In this document: positions 1 to 10,400 of the stretch, one piece after another
How the letters are laid out: each line of letters opens with the position of its first letter
Numbering within the stretch: the stretch's first letter is position 1
Source of the DNA: Chromobotia macracanthus
Taxonomy: Eukaryota; Chordata; Actinopteri; Cypriniformes; Botiidae
NCBI GenBank assembly: GCA_036877525.1
Contig: JAZGTH010000007.1
Span: 8,679,501-8,743,500, forward strand
Direction: 5' to 3'
DNA: 64,000 nucleotides
Notes under the pieces: model-generated
The model's input: the letters and a program-made list of their open reading frames with translations, nothing else
Told to the model about the DNA's origin: nothing
Database searches by the model: none
Program-made: the position numbers and the translations under genes

Positions 1-557
1 CCTCTTCTATTGTAATCAGAAATAGTCATCTTTACTTTTGCTCTGTATCAAGAGTAAGCCTTTAGCAGAACACCAGCAAATGAGACAAAGCCAGGATTAG
101 AATTACATTTGAAAACGTCTGAATGTGCAAAAAGATTTAAGACATAGCCAAACTAAAATATTTTGGGAAAAATTATTTACATTTTAGCTTTAAAAGCTTT
201 ATCCTAAATATTCATCCCTGTGAGAGGAGGTAATATTTAAAACATTTGGATGTTGTTAAAGCTGGAATCCGTATCTTGAGCAAGTACATAACAGGTCAGC
301 GTTTAAAGTGGCCTCCTTATCTTACCCTGAATCACAACGGTAAGTTCATTATTATGATTTATACTTTAAGCTGTCAGGTATGATTTTACAGATAATGTCA
401 GTTTAGTTTCATTTGATATTAACATACTTAAAGAATTTAATGTAACCTGCAATTTTGTGTTTCAAACAGAGTGATAGAGAGGCATAAGTTAAGGACTGCA
501 GCCTTAACAAACATCATATATAATAGTGAGTGTTTCAAACATAAGAAAACTAATTAC

Positions 558-609
558 TTTGATGAGGCTGCCATAGATGTTGTTGAAGAAACATCGCAAT
601 CTGAGTCAT
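558..609 (-). CDS. ttll4: ttll4 coding exon (third coding exon, partial gene)
   Basis: A 52-nt exon read on the minus strand, bounded by a pyrimidine-rich acceptor (ctccttag) just above 609 and a donor (gtaatt) just below 558. It enters in phase 1, matching the end of the exon at 692-762, and leaves in phase 2. It encodes an acidic, serine-rich stretch (DSDCDVSSTTSMAASS) resembling the DSEC-S-S-S segment that precedes the catalytic region in vertebrate TTLL4. The next exon would lie at lower coordinates. I could not find a convincing one between 1 and 557, so the gene probably continues past the left edge. Confidence 0.7.
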
Positions 610-691
610 CTAAGGAGAAAAGTAATGCTGGATTTAACAAAACAGCCAGACAATTACAAAAGTAGATCTGTTACCAAAATGCAGTTGTTAC

Positions 692-762
692 CATCATCGC
701 TGAGGACATTTTCCAGCTTATCTGGAAGCTCCTCCTCATCACCATCTAATACCATGTCCAGT
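692..762 (-). CDS. ttll4: ttll4 coding exon (second coding exon)
   Basis: A 71-nt minus-strand exon with a good acceptor (gcgtttaactttcag) and a donor (gtaaca). It enters in phase 2, completing the AGA codon begun by GAGAG at the end of the large exon, and leaves in phase 1. It encodes LDMVLDGDEEELPDKLENVL plus SDD. An acidic EEEL-D-LE pattern occurs at the corresponding place in mammalian TTLL4, before the tubulin-tyrosine-ligase-like domain. The matching phases on both sides are the main support for the exon chain. Confidence 0.75.
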
Positions 763-1093
763 CTGAAAGTTAAACGCAAGAATAAAAGGAGTGAGGTGCA
801 CAAAAGTTAGCATTTAAAGAAGTGATGCTCAAATCACGAATTATATTGTAGAGCTGATTCTCAGTGTTTCGATATAAGAAAAATGCGAGATAAGAAAATT
901 TGATTTGATTTAGAACAAAATTGCATGGGAACTGCTGGAAATGTTATCATCTTAGATGATGTATCTGTTGTTTTTTTCAGATACATTCACTAAAATGAGG
1001 CTTCTAAATTCATTTATTCACTAAAATGTTCCAAATTCTTTATAGAAGTATATACAACATTAAAATAACAGTTAATGAGGTAAATGCACATAC

Positions 1094-2517
1094 CTCTCAA
1101 CCTCAGGGTCATGCTCTTTCTCTTCAGGTTGTATGGGACAAAGACTTAGGTCTACCTGAGAGGCCTGACAGCATTCTTCCTTCGTGAGGTGAATGGCAGA
1201 TATCTGGTCCGTCACTGTGTAAACAGATGGTGATTGAGGAGGGACTACATTGTGGCCAGCCACCTCTGGAATGGCACAATCACTTCCCTGTGTTTTACCA
1301 TCACAGACAACACCTAAGGGACAATTATCCATCTGATCAAAATTGAGGGCACTGTTGGTTTCCATGGGTGCAAAACATGATTCCTTATCTTCATTACTAA
1401 GGCAGATGGGCACAGTACAATCTGTGGTTATATCTCCACCTAATCTGCAGACAAGTTTCATGCTAGCATCTGGTTGCTTGCTTAAGCCATTGAGTGTCCT
1501 GTGTCTTGCATGCACATTGTCTTTGGAGAGCTTTTGCACGGTGACTGTGAACTCTGCCTCAGAGCTGAATTTCGACACTCTCTGAGGAGCTTCACTGATA
1601 CCATGTCTCCAAGATTTTTTCATGGTTTGCTCATTTCCTCTGACGGCTTCCTCAATCTTTACTATCTTTTCAAACTGCTGCAAATCATTGGCCCCCTTGC
1701 ATTGGTTTAAGAGCACTTCTGTGCATATGTCTTTCAAAGGCACAGTTGGTTGGGTGGGTTTCATTGCAATAGCTTTGAGGCCTCTCAAATAGGTTCCATT
1801 GCAGCCTGTTTCGATAGTGGCAGTACTGTGCAAGTCACCGGTCTCCTGTTTGGAGTACAAGGGCATTTTGGCATTGGGTGGCCGCACAACTCCATTGCTG
1901 TTCTCCCTGAGCTTGCTGCTCGTCCAGGGTAAAGACTGATTAGTGGGCATGGTTTTCTCAATCACTACAGAAGCCCTTTGAGAGAACGACTTGGGTGGGG
2001 AGGGACAGGCAGGATAAACAGACAGCTGAGGCGAGAAAGCCCTTTTCCCTAACAGTCCTGATTTTAACCTTAATGAATCAAGGTTCCAGTGGGGTTGACA
2101 GCTGAAGGTTGTCTTCTCCTGTTGACGGTGACTATGGCATGCAGTGGGAGCAGCGTTAATATGTGGCAAGCTCTTAGATAACAGACTGTGCTTACTTAGA
2201 TCACTACTAGCACCATTCAAAGAATAAGCACTTGTGCTCTGTATGCGGCTGACTCTCACAGTAGAGGCATTCGAGGCCTTAGGCACGTGTGGATAGGCAC
2301 GTTGTGAGGGAATCCCTGAGACACAATAAGGTCGATCATACAGCACTCTCACATTAGGGTGAGACAGTGAGTCACCCGCGCCACCCTGCAGTCCCTTTCT
2401 TTCAGCGTTGGAGGACCCTCGTACATTGGGTGAATGGACTACAACAGACTTGGCTTGAATGATAAGGGCCGGCTGTGCTGCCCCATTTTTCAAGTCTTCA
2501 GCTCCACTGGAGGCCAT
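1094..2517 (-). CDS. ttll4: Tubulin polyglutamylase TTLL4, N-terminal coding exon (gene continues off the left edge)
   Basis: TTLL4 is a tubulin-tyrosine-ligase-like enzyme known to start glutamate side chains on tubulin and on nucleosome assembly proteins; the ATP-grasp catalytic domain is not in this window. This exon encodes the first 474 residues, a low-complexity Ser/Pro/Thr-rich and probably disordered leader. A large disordered first coding exon is typical of TTLL4. I chose the ATG at 2517 (MASSGAED), because known TTLL4 proteins begin MAS.G.E. The open frame extends to 2532 only through a GTG codon. The exon ends at GAG AG followed by gtatgt, and the phase fits the next two exons, which show the best family resemblance. 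Upstream, the 5' UTR runs to an acceptor at 2596-2597. Naming rests on the start, the exon architecture and the acidic exons rather than on a catalytic motif. Confidence 0.72.
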
Positions 2518-2527
2518 TAATTGCCAT
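2498..2527 (-). promoter_or_regulatory. Upstream ORF overlapping the ttll4 start codon
   Basis: An ATG at 2527 lies 10 nt before the ttll4 start, in another frame. It encodes only nine residues and ends in TGA at 2498-2500, inside the main coding region. Its context (GAG before ATGG) is better than that of the main start (TTA before ATGG). On the scanning model it should therefore capture some initiating ribosomes and dampen ttll4 translation. Whether it is translated is inference. Confidence 0.45.
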
Positions 2528-2595
2528 CTCACACCCTCCTGGCATGGGCTCAGGCAAACACATAAGTGAAGAATTGAAGGGCAGAGGGCCTACAG
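2518..2595 (-). other. ttll4: ttll4 5' UTR part of exon 2
   Basis: Non-coding leader between the ATG and a strong acceptor (tttttttctgtcttacag, reading the minus strand) that ends at 2596-2597. The splice partner is probably the donor at 3692-3693. Confidence 0.6.
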
Positions 2596-3162
2596 CTGTA
2601 AGACAGAAAAAAATAATACTGGTAAATAATAAAGAGTTTGTGCTGTTTTTAACACTGCCTTGTATTTCTCACATCTGATGTCAACATGTAACACATACAC
2701 AGTGTTGAAGCAGTGGCAGGGTTCGCACTCTTTTTGGTTGATGAATTTATGACTGTCATTTACTATAATTGGATAAGTATTTGTGAAATTAATTTTACCA
2801 GATATTACTGAGTAGATTTCTATTTGTGTGTTCTTTACACATATATACATTAAAAAAAAAAAAGATTAATGCTGTTATTGTGGGTTATAACTTCTTCAAC
2901 TCTGGAAATCACAAGGTGGGAATCCTGCAGTGTAGAGACCAAAACAAGTGGAATTTCTAGGTGGCCACTGGTGAGACTCCTTTCTGTGTTTGTGATTATG
3001 TACATTTTTAATATTGCCTCCATATTCACCAATAATATTTGAATAGTAAATGTTTGAGATGATATTTGCATAAGGTATATGCAAATAGCATTTGAGACAT
3101 TATTTTGTCACATAATGAAATACAAGGGAAATGATTGACAGGCACCTGTTAAATCCATTAAT

Positions 3163-3163
3163 A

Positions 3164-3199
<36 letters not shown>

Positions 3200-3200
3200 T
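3163..3200. repeat. (AT)n microsatellite, perfectly palindromic
   Basis: An uninterrupted AT run flanked by ACC on the left and GGT on the right, so the whole block is self-complementary and could extrude as a cruciform. Confidence 0.9.
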
Positions 3201-3220
3201 AACGTTTATATAAAGCCATA

Positions 3221-3291
3221 GTGTTTAAAGTCTGTCTATTCTGTCTATTAAAACCCATAAACTACCTAACTAACTAACAGACTTTAAACAC
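3221..3291. repeat. Inverted repeat with 15-bp perfect arms
   Basis: GTGTTTAAAGTCTGT at 3221-3235 is exactly reverse-complementary to ACAGACTTTAAACAC at 3277-3291, around a 41-nt spacer. The block starts about 20 bp after the (AT)n palindrome. It may be the remnant of a small transposon or simply a stem-loop. Confidence 0.8.
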
Positions 3292-3479
3292 GCTTGTCAT
3301 AATATCTAGGCAATACGTTGGACTTTGGAGATGGCTGACACAGAGCATTCTCACACACACGAACAGCGGTTTATTGTTTGGACTGCATTCACAAAGGCGA
3401 TGACTCAAAACCTAGCGAGTTGCCTGCCTAGATAGCATGTTGGCCAACATACGCCTTTTTATTGCTGTCTACATAGGCA

Positions 3480-3830
3480 GCGCACTCGGTTTTGAAATAC
3501 CGCCGCGGCATGGCTAACCGTTAGCCTGTTAGCTTACCACACAGCACTCGCTTCACATTCTGTTAACGCGTTTTCTTTACAGACAAACATAACGAGCGTC
3601 CCTTTGTGAGAAACACACACGCTTTGTTTAACTCCAACATTGAGTAAAATAAAAGCTTTATGTGGAGTCGAGTAACTGATATAAACGTCTTACCGGTGAG
3701 GAATGACAGGATGGTTTCTGCTGTCGCCTCAAAAGTGAGGCTCGCGCTCGAGAAACCCGCCTCGCGCTTTTCCCGTCGTGCTGTCTGCGCTGCTGCCTGA
3801 GTGACGCTCACTGATGAGATATACAGTCAT
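3480..3830 (-). promoter_or_regulatory. ttll4: CpG-rich promoter and non-coding exon 1 of ttll4
   Basis: This stretch has many CpG dinucleotides against an AT-rich background, as expected for a housekeeping-type promoter. On the minus strand it contains a consensus donor (CACCG then gtaaga, exon edge at 3694). That would make a short non-coding first exon of roughly 3694-3800, spliced to the acceptor at 2596. The transcription start itself cannot be placed from sequence alone. Confidence 0.5.
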
Positions 3831-6190
3831 AATTGTCCCAACTGGAATAAAAGTTTCATCTGTTTGTAATCTTTCGCCAGTTTGAGTTATACAGCGTTAT
3901 ACATTTACTTAGTCTATTTAGGGTCCAAACCCATGCATACACTATTTTTCTGTAACCCAACATAACAAAAACAGAACTTCTAATATTAACTAAAACAGAA
4001 AGGCAACGCTTCTCAATAACACGGCATGCCTTATTAGCATTGGTTAACAACCTTAATTAACATGAACTAACAATTTGTAAGATGCTGAAAGAATGTTTAG
4101 TGATCTAGTTCATGTTCATTTCAAAATCTACTAATACATTTTTAATATCAAATGGTGTATATGTGGCATAATTATGTATGAATGTATGAACAGTTGTATT
4201 TGCATTAACATTAACAAAGATTTAATGCTGTAAAAATGTATTGTTCATTGTTAGCTTGTGTTAGCTAATGAATTAACCAATTTGAACAAATGTAAAGTGT
4301 TACCAACAAAAACAAATAAATGCCTTTTGTGAACTTCTAACGCAAAACAAACACTGAAGAAATGACTAATAAAATAATCTGAGCAAATTAAGCTATTTCT
4401 CTTACCTTGTATAAATTCACATCCTTTTTGATTTCGGATTCTAGCTGTTCTGTATGTGCTAAATAAAAGTATTTCCCCAGCAAAATAAAGAACAGCCTTT
4501 CTTGACCAAGGGGAGGTTTTCTGTGCTGAAGCCTGAGCTCTCTGACAAAGCTAATCCAATATCCCTCCAAGTTATTAAAAACTCTTTTACAGAATGAAGT
4601 AACCCAGTATTACCATCTCACATGCACTTAAAATTAAATATGCATTGTGACAAAGCACCTGCAATTGAAACTCTCAGCTGGTCACCATGATGCTTTGCCC
4701 TTAGACACATACTTACAAACAAACAATACAAACAAAGTTGCTAGAGAACACTTGCTCTGTAAAACTTATAGGTCCTGACACCTTTACATTAATCTCTGTT
4801 TTACTACATTTCAAACTGAACAAGAGATGAGACTGTACTCTTCTGGCAACCCTCATGAAAACACAATGCTGTGCTGTAAGATGTGGGTTCAATTCTCAGG
4901 TGAGAGAGGGTTTCATCAGATCGTTTCTGCAATTAGCCCCTGACTGACGTGATACTGGATAGTGTTACATTTGCAGAGCTTAAGTTGTGGCTACATCAGC
5001 ATGGAAAAACAAGTTACCAGTTTAAACTATTCACACCCAATAACCAGACAGTATGGTAGTCAAGAAACAAATATGAGAATAAATTTGAAAACAGGCAGAC
5101 AAGTGTCTACTTCTGTGGACTGGTTATTCTGTATAAAACCCAAAAGACAGAAAAATTATATTCTAGTGTTTGAAAATAAATAAATACATAAATAAAAACA
5201 AACATAAATAAGTAAAAGCATTCATAACAAAGATCAGCAAACTGGTATCAATGCTATGACCGTATATACACAAATTGAAAAGTTTCCTAATTAAGATGGG
5301 AAAATAAAAGAGCTACTATAAGTACAATTGAATCCGGATTCTGTTTCTAATTAAGTATAATTATTGGCACAGGCCCCTATAATCATTTCAGGAGAATTGC
5401 ACAGTCATGCAAGAGATGCTACAAACACTGTGCTGTCACAGTTGATCTCTTTATAATTAAGGTGTTTAGAAATATATGACAGTGTTGGATAAAACAATTT
5501 TACTCTAAAGCAGTTAAACTGACTGCCTTTAATCTAAAGGTCTGAGTCTTAAGTTACTCCCTTATACAGGCTTCTTTATAACATGATATATTGTTAACAC
5601 GATTCAATTATACTGTAAGAATCTGATTACTGCTAAGATTTGGTTACATTCGCATGCAAGTGCGGAGAAAACAACAAAAGTAAGACTTGTCAGAGAAGTA
5701 CATTTGATTAATGCCCCAAAGTAACCAGCCTACTTTATATCAACTAAAAGTAGAGAATTTAAATGCGTTAAATTACATCATAAAAAACATCATAAGCGAG
5801 AAAACAACGCCCCTCTCTGGTCAAACGGTGCAACAATCCCGGTAAAGCACAAAATGACTGTACGCGGAAACGTGTAAAGTTAAATTATGACCATATTTAA
5901 ATTATATGTTACATTTTCAAGTAAAACAAACTAAATTGGTCAAGTTTGTTGTTTGGAAATGTTGTCCTGCTCTTGCATTGTGTGTGTGTGTGTTAAAAGA
6001 TATACTTGTCCCATCCCAATGTGTCCGTGTCACTATTACGCTACCCAGAAGATTATATCTCTTGACACTGGCCACTTAACTGCAATCGCTTTATTTCAGA
6101 TCAATTGATATTATACTCATGTTCTCAATAACATTCTCTGATACATTCAGTAAAATTCAGTTTTTTTCACACAGTACACATAAACCTTAC
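3831..6190. other. Intergenic DNA between divergent ttll4 and the legumain-like gene
   Basis: AT-rich sequence without supported exons. A tRNA-B-box-like word (gggttcaattctcag near 4887) may be a decayed SINE scrap. A short (GT)n occurs near 5980. Nothing else is recognisable. Confidence 0.4.
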
Positions 6191-6427
6191 AGAAGGTGTT
6201 TGTTAACAGTAATGCAGTAACAGTATTTGTGTTGTGGGTCAGTTCGACCTCAGCAGGATCATGTGGTACAGTAGTTACAGTACAACAAATACAGTGTCGA
6301 GTTTACGGCTATAACGTGTGTACATTCAGAGACTCACAGTTTACTGAAACTCATTTACAGTCGGTCCTCAAAACATTTGCAGACGTCGTGAGGAATCAGT
6401 TTGATTACAGGATTTACATGAGAGGCG

Positions 6428-6795
6428 ACCTCTCTCTCTCTCTCTCACACACTCTCTTCATCTCTCTTTCTTTCTTTCTTTCTTTTTCTCTCTCTCTCTC
6501 TCTCTCACACTCTCTTCATCTTTCTTTCTTTCTTTCTCTCTCTCTTTCTCTCTCCCTCTCCCTTTCTTTCTCTCCCTCTCTCTTTCTTTCTCTCTCTCTC
6601 TCTCTCTCCCTTTCTTTCTCTCACTCTCCCTCTTTTCCTTTCTTTCTCTCTCTCTCTCTCCCTCTCTTTCTCTCTCTCTCACACACACTCTCTTTCTCTT
6701 TCTCTCTCTCCCTCTCTTTCTTTCTCTCTCTCTCTCTCTCTCCCTCTCTTTCTCTCTCTCTCACACACACTCTCTTTCTCTCTCTCTCTTTCTTC
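6428..6795. repeat. Polypyrimidine (CT/CTTT)n tract upstream of the legumain-like gene
   Basis: About 370 bp, almost purely C and T on the plus strand with a few CACACA interruptions, ending about 220 bp before the start codon at 7013. Open frames running through it are low-complexity artefacts. Such mirror-like pyrimidine tracts can form triplex (H-DNA) and often sit near promoters. Confidence 0.85.
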
Positions 6796-7012
6796 GGAGT
6801 CTGTGGGATGGAGTTTCTGTTTCTCATCTTCTGGATGCTGCTCTTTAATAAAGACAGACGCATCTCTCCAGACTTCACAAGACGCGTCGCCCATTCAGTG
6901 TCCTACACAAAACCAAACTCCAGCGCTCACTATCGGAATAAAGGTTTTGATCAGTAAGTTTATGAACAAAATCAACACAGGACAGCCAAACATATATTTC
7001 AACTGCCAAAGA

Positions 7013-7493
7013 ATGAAGTTGCAGTGCGTTTCTCTTGTTATCTGTGCTGTACTCATTGGAGAGAGCGGCGGATCTCAGATCAAGCTGTCTCGTCTGGATC
7101 GGTGGGTCAGAACTGGATTTCAGTACCTGAAGCTCAATCTGTGCCGGAGGGTCTCCTTACCGGACAGCGAGTGCAAGAAACTGTCTCACCTCCACCTGAG
7201 CGGTGTGGTGGTGTACGTCTCTCAATCCAGCTCCGGAAAAGTGCTGGCAATACTGCCAGATTCATACTCCACCGGGACTGTACCGCCAAAGCAGAGCGGC
7301 TACTCTGTGGACTCGAGTGTAGATGATGAGAGCAGGACCAATGAAGAGCTCTACCCCGGAGCCAGTGCGCATGACGCCGTGCTGGTTTTAGACCCCAGCC
7401 CCGGGGAGAGTTTCGGACACCCGGTGGTTCTGTTCTATGTTGACTTCAATGTAACTAAGAAGAAATGTGCTCATATGGATGGCATTTATCTTG
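7013..7493 (+). CDS. Legumain-like gene, exon 1 (signal peptide, residues 1-160)
   Basis: Starts at ATG 7013, ends at TTG before gtgagt, phase 1. It encodes the signal peptide and an N-terminal domain with two hydrophobic strands (SGVVVYVS and VVLFYVDF), a sequon at N146 and several cysteines. I do not recognise this N-terminal domain. Confidence 0.82.
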
Positions 7494-10400
7494 GTGAGTA
7501 GCCTGAATCTCCCCACCATGTCAAATTATCTTATTCACAAATGAAAAAATCAAATTAAACTCTTCCAAGTATTTATTTTACTGCCATAAGTGGAAAGTAA
7601 AAGGAAAAATAGATTACTAATACAAGAGTACTTATAAAAAGTACTAATACAAGTATTAATCATCTTAAAAATAACAAACAGAAAGGAATACATTTTAGGT
7701 AAAATGTATTAAGTACAAATAGTTTTATTAAACATAAGTTTGGCAAGTCCTTAAGTTCCCTCAATTGGAATAGAAGAAACTTAGTCAAGGATGATTTACT
7801 GTAATACTGTACAGTTTGAGTTGCATGGCATAGTGAATATAACAGGACATATTATGTCCTTAAAAGTAACTATAGTAATAACCTTAATAATGTGTAATTG
7901 CAAGGAGTCAAAGGGTTAAAGAAAACAAAATAATTACATATAAAATGCCTTGTAAATTTTAAGTACTTGGTAGACAATTACATGGTTACATAAACACTGT
8001 GATGTATGATAATGTGAATAGTTGAAACTCTTAGACAGGTTAGTTATGAGGAATAGGAGAACAGTCCTGCAGAACTGGAAATCAGAGAAGTATCATAACA
8101 TGCAGTCACGCAAGGGTGTATGGACAGCTGGATGGCATTATGGGTTCCTAATTATTTAAGAAAAACAACATCATGTTTATAAGGCTGCAACATTATACAG
8201 TGATATTGACAAACCGAAGGCCTACATCTATAAAACATTTGTTGATTTACTGTATAGTTAATGTAATGATATTTAACAGAAACATTCCTTGCAGATGTCT
8301 TAACATTAGTTATTTTTGAAAGCCATTTTAGACAGAAAACAGGCAGCTTTAGACAGCAGGGCACATACTACAATTATCTGCCATGTGACATGAGGCAAGA
8401 CTCCGTGCAAGTTGTGTTTTTGTGCATGTGAATGAAACAGGGAGCTTTGCACAAGGATCTAATCTTGGGAATAGTCGGGCCATGGACCCCCTGCAGGTAA
8501 AGTGCAGGGCAGGCACACAAGTTTGGCAAGAGTCATGCATTCACAATAAGAGTGGTCAATAATTCATTCAAGTGTTTCAGTCCTCAGCGCTGGGTTCAGT
8601 GTCCCATTCAGCTATGACGGAAGTTTATTATAGTGAAAGCTAACCAATGACCTTTGAATGAAATTTGAAAATTTACACTCAAATGTTGTTTACTAGAGCA
8701 CAAACAGTTTTCTTACAAAAGCTCTTCTTATCTAAAGGCTGAAAAACATTGCATTTGTCACACTAAAAAACAAAGTCTATGTATGCTCTTAACAATGAAT
8801 GTGCCAAAAATGGTTCTTCACAGCCGCGCCACAGAAGAACTGTTTTTGGTTCCCTAAAGAACCTTTCAGTCAAAGAATAATAAAGGAACCATTTCTTTCT
8901 TACCTTTTAAAGTCTGTAGAGCCATTTTGCACCTTTTTTGCAGTTACTAATGGTTTTGCAATTAATGATTCTTTATGTAACCATACAGTTCAACAAAGAA
9001 CCTTTGAGGAAACTTTATTTTTAAGAGTGTAACAACCTGTCTACTAAGACCCCTTCATCTGGTTTATTTTTTAAGGTAGATGCATCCATTGCTGTCTATA
9101 ATATCCCATAATCCTATGCATGCAGCTTGCTGATTGGTCGGAAGAATTAAATTGCAATTAGAAGGAAGTACATTTATTTAAAAAAGTGTCAAATGTATCT
9201 AATTTACGATGAACCCATTCTACTGGAAAAAAACACATTGTGGTTCTTAAACATATGCATATGTCCAAATCTAACATATTGTATCAGTGGATATGACACA
9301 TGTAGTAACATGAAAGCCTTTTTCCTTTTCAGATTCCTTTTAGTACCTTCACACATAAAAAGTCATTGACTGACTAGGCAGCAATGCAGCTGCCTCAGGT
9401 TTTGGACAAATCCACAGTGATCCACTGTGTAAATAAACTCTCACACACTCCCTGCGTCAAACCCTTCTCAAGTAAATCAAACTGTTTCAAGAAATATTTT
9501 AAGTAACCAGAGACAAAATGAAGCCTGGAAAGGGTAATAACGACCAAACAGATTAGAAATAATAAACAAAATTGCTATGGTTTACACATTAACTCAAGAC
9601 AGAAAGGCTTGTAAGTTAATACAAATCTGGAAACATTTTTAAGGTCTTAATCTGTCCAAACACCACCAGCTCCTCTAAAGATGTGGTAAAAGTCAGAGAT
9701 CGGAATGAAAGCTACGTTCAGTTCTCTCCACAATTAAAATCATCCCCGGTCTCTTTGGGTTTTTGTAATCGGCCTACGGATAGAAATGACCACAGAGACA
9801 CTCACTAATGCTACTGAATCTGTCTTACCCCACATTCTCAAAGCATGGCCAGCCAAGGAAACCACTCATTTTTGAGGAGGCAATTTTACTTGTTAAGTGA
9901 AATAGATATAAAATGGACTGATTACACCCCCTCTGCTGATGTCTTTTCCAAACTTCCTAAGCGTGAAACTGATAGATTCCTTGGCATCTGCAACCCTGTG
10001 CTCTTGTCTAAACTGCAGTGTGCCTTAAAATGAATAGTTTGCAAGTATGGCAGATTTTTGGAATGAATTCCATGCTTGTTTTAAAGGCATTATTATTGCT
10101 TGTCTCTTAAGGATTTCTCTCTGTCACTTTCTCAAAGTTGAATTTAGTACTGCAGCTTTATCTTTTTAAAGATAGGTGAGCAAGCACACGGTAGAAGCAT
10201 GGCAGTAAACTAATGTGGCTCATGTCAGTGATGGTTCACATTTATCCAGGGCCATTTACACAAACATTGGACAGATATTGACACTGGTATGTTCTTGAAT
10301 GATCACCAAGCAATAAACTAAATAGCTTAGTACCAATCACGCTGAATGCTGAACGGAAGATCAACTGATCTCTGATCTCCATCTCATAAGACAGACTGAT

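Larger units (their letters stand above)
2596..3693 (-). other. ttll4 intron 1 (5' UTR intron)
   Basis: AT-rich intron between the non-coding first exon and the exon carrying the start codon. It holds the (AT)n tract at 3163-3200 and the long inverted repeat at 3221-3291. I see no other gene in it. Confidence 0.5.

Noticed and set aside
471..810. Two overlapping plus-strand frames (64 and 77 codons) that look serine-rich.
   Set aside because: They are antisense to two ttll4 exons with proper minus-strand splice signals and matching phases.
2530..2532. Upstream extension of the ttll4 start to 2532.
   Set aside because: The codon is GTG, not ATG; the ATG at 2517 fits the family.
6196..6957. 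253-codon plus-strand frame upstream of the legumain-like gene.
   Set aside because: More than half is Ser-Leu from the CT tract, and the flanks show no homology or splice logic.
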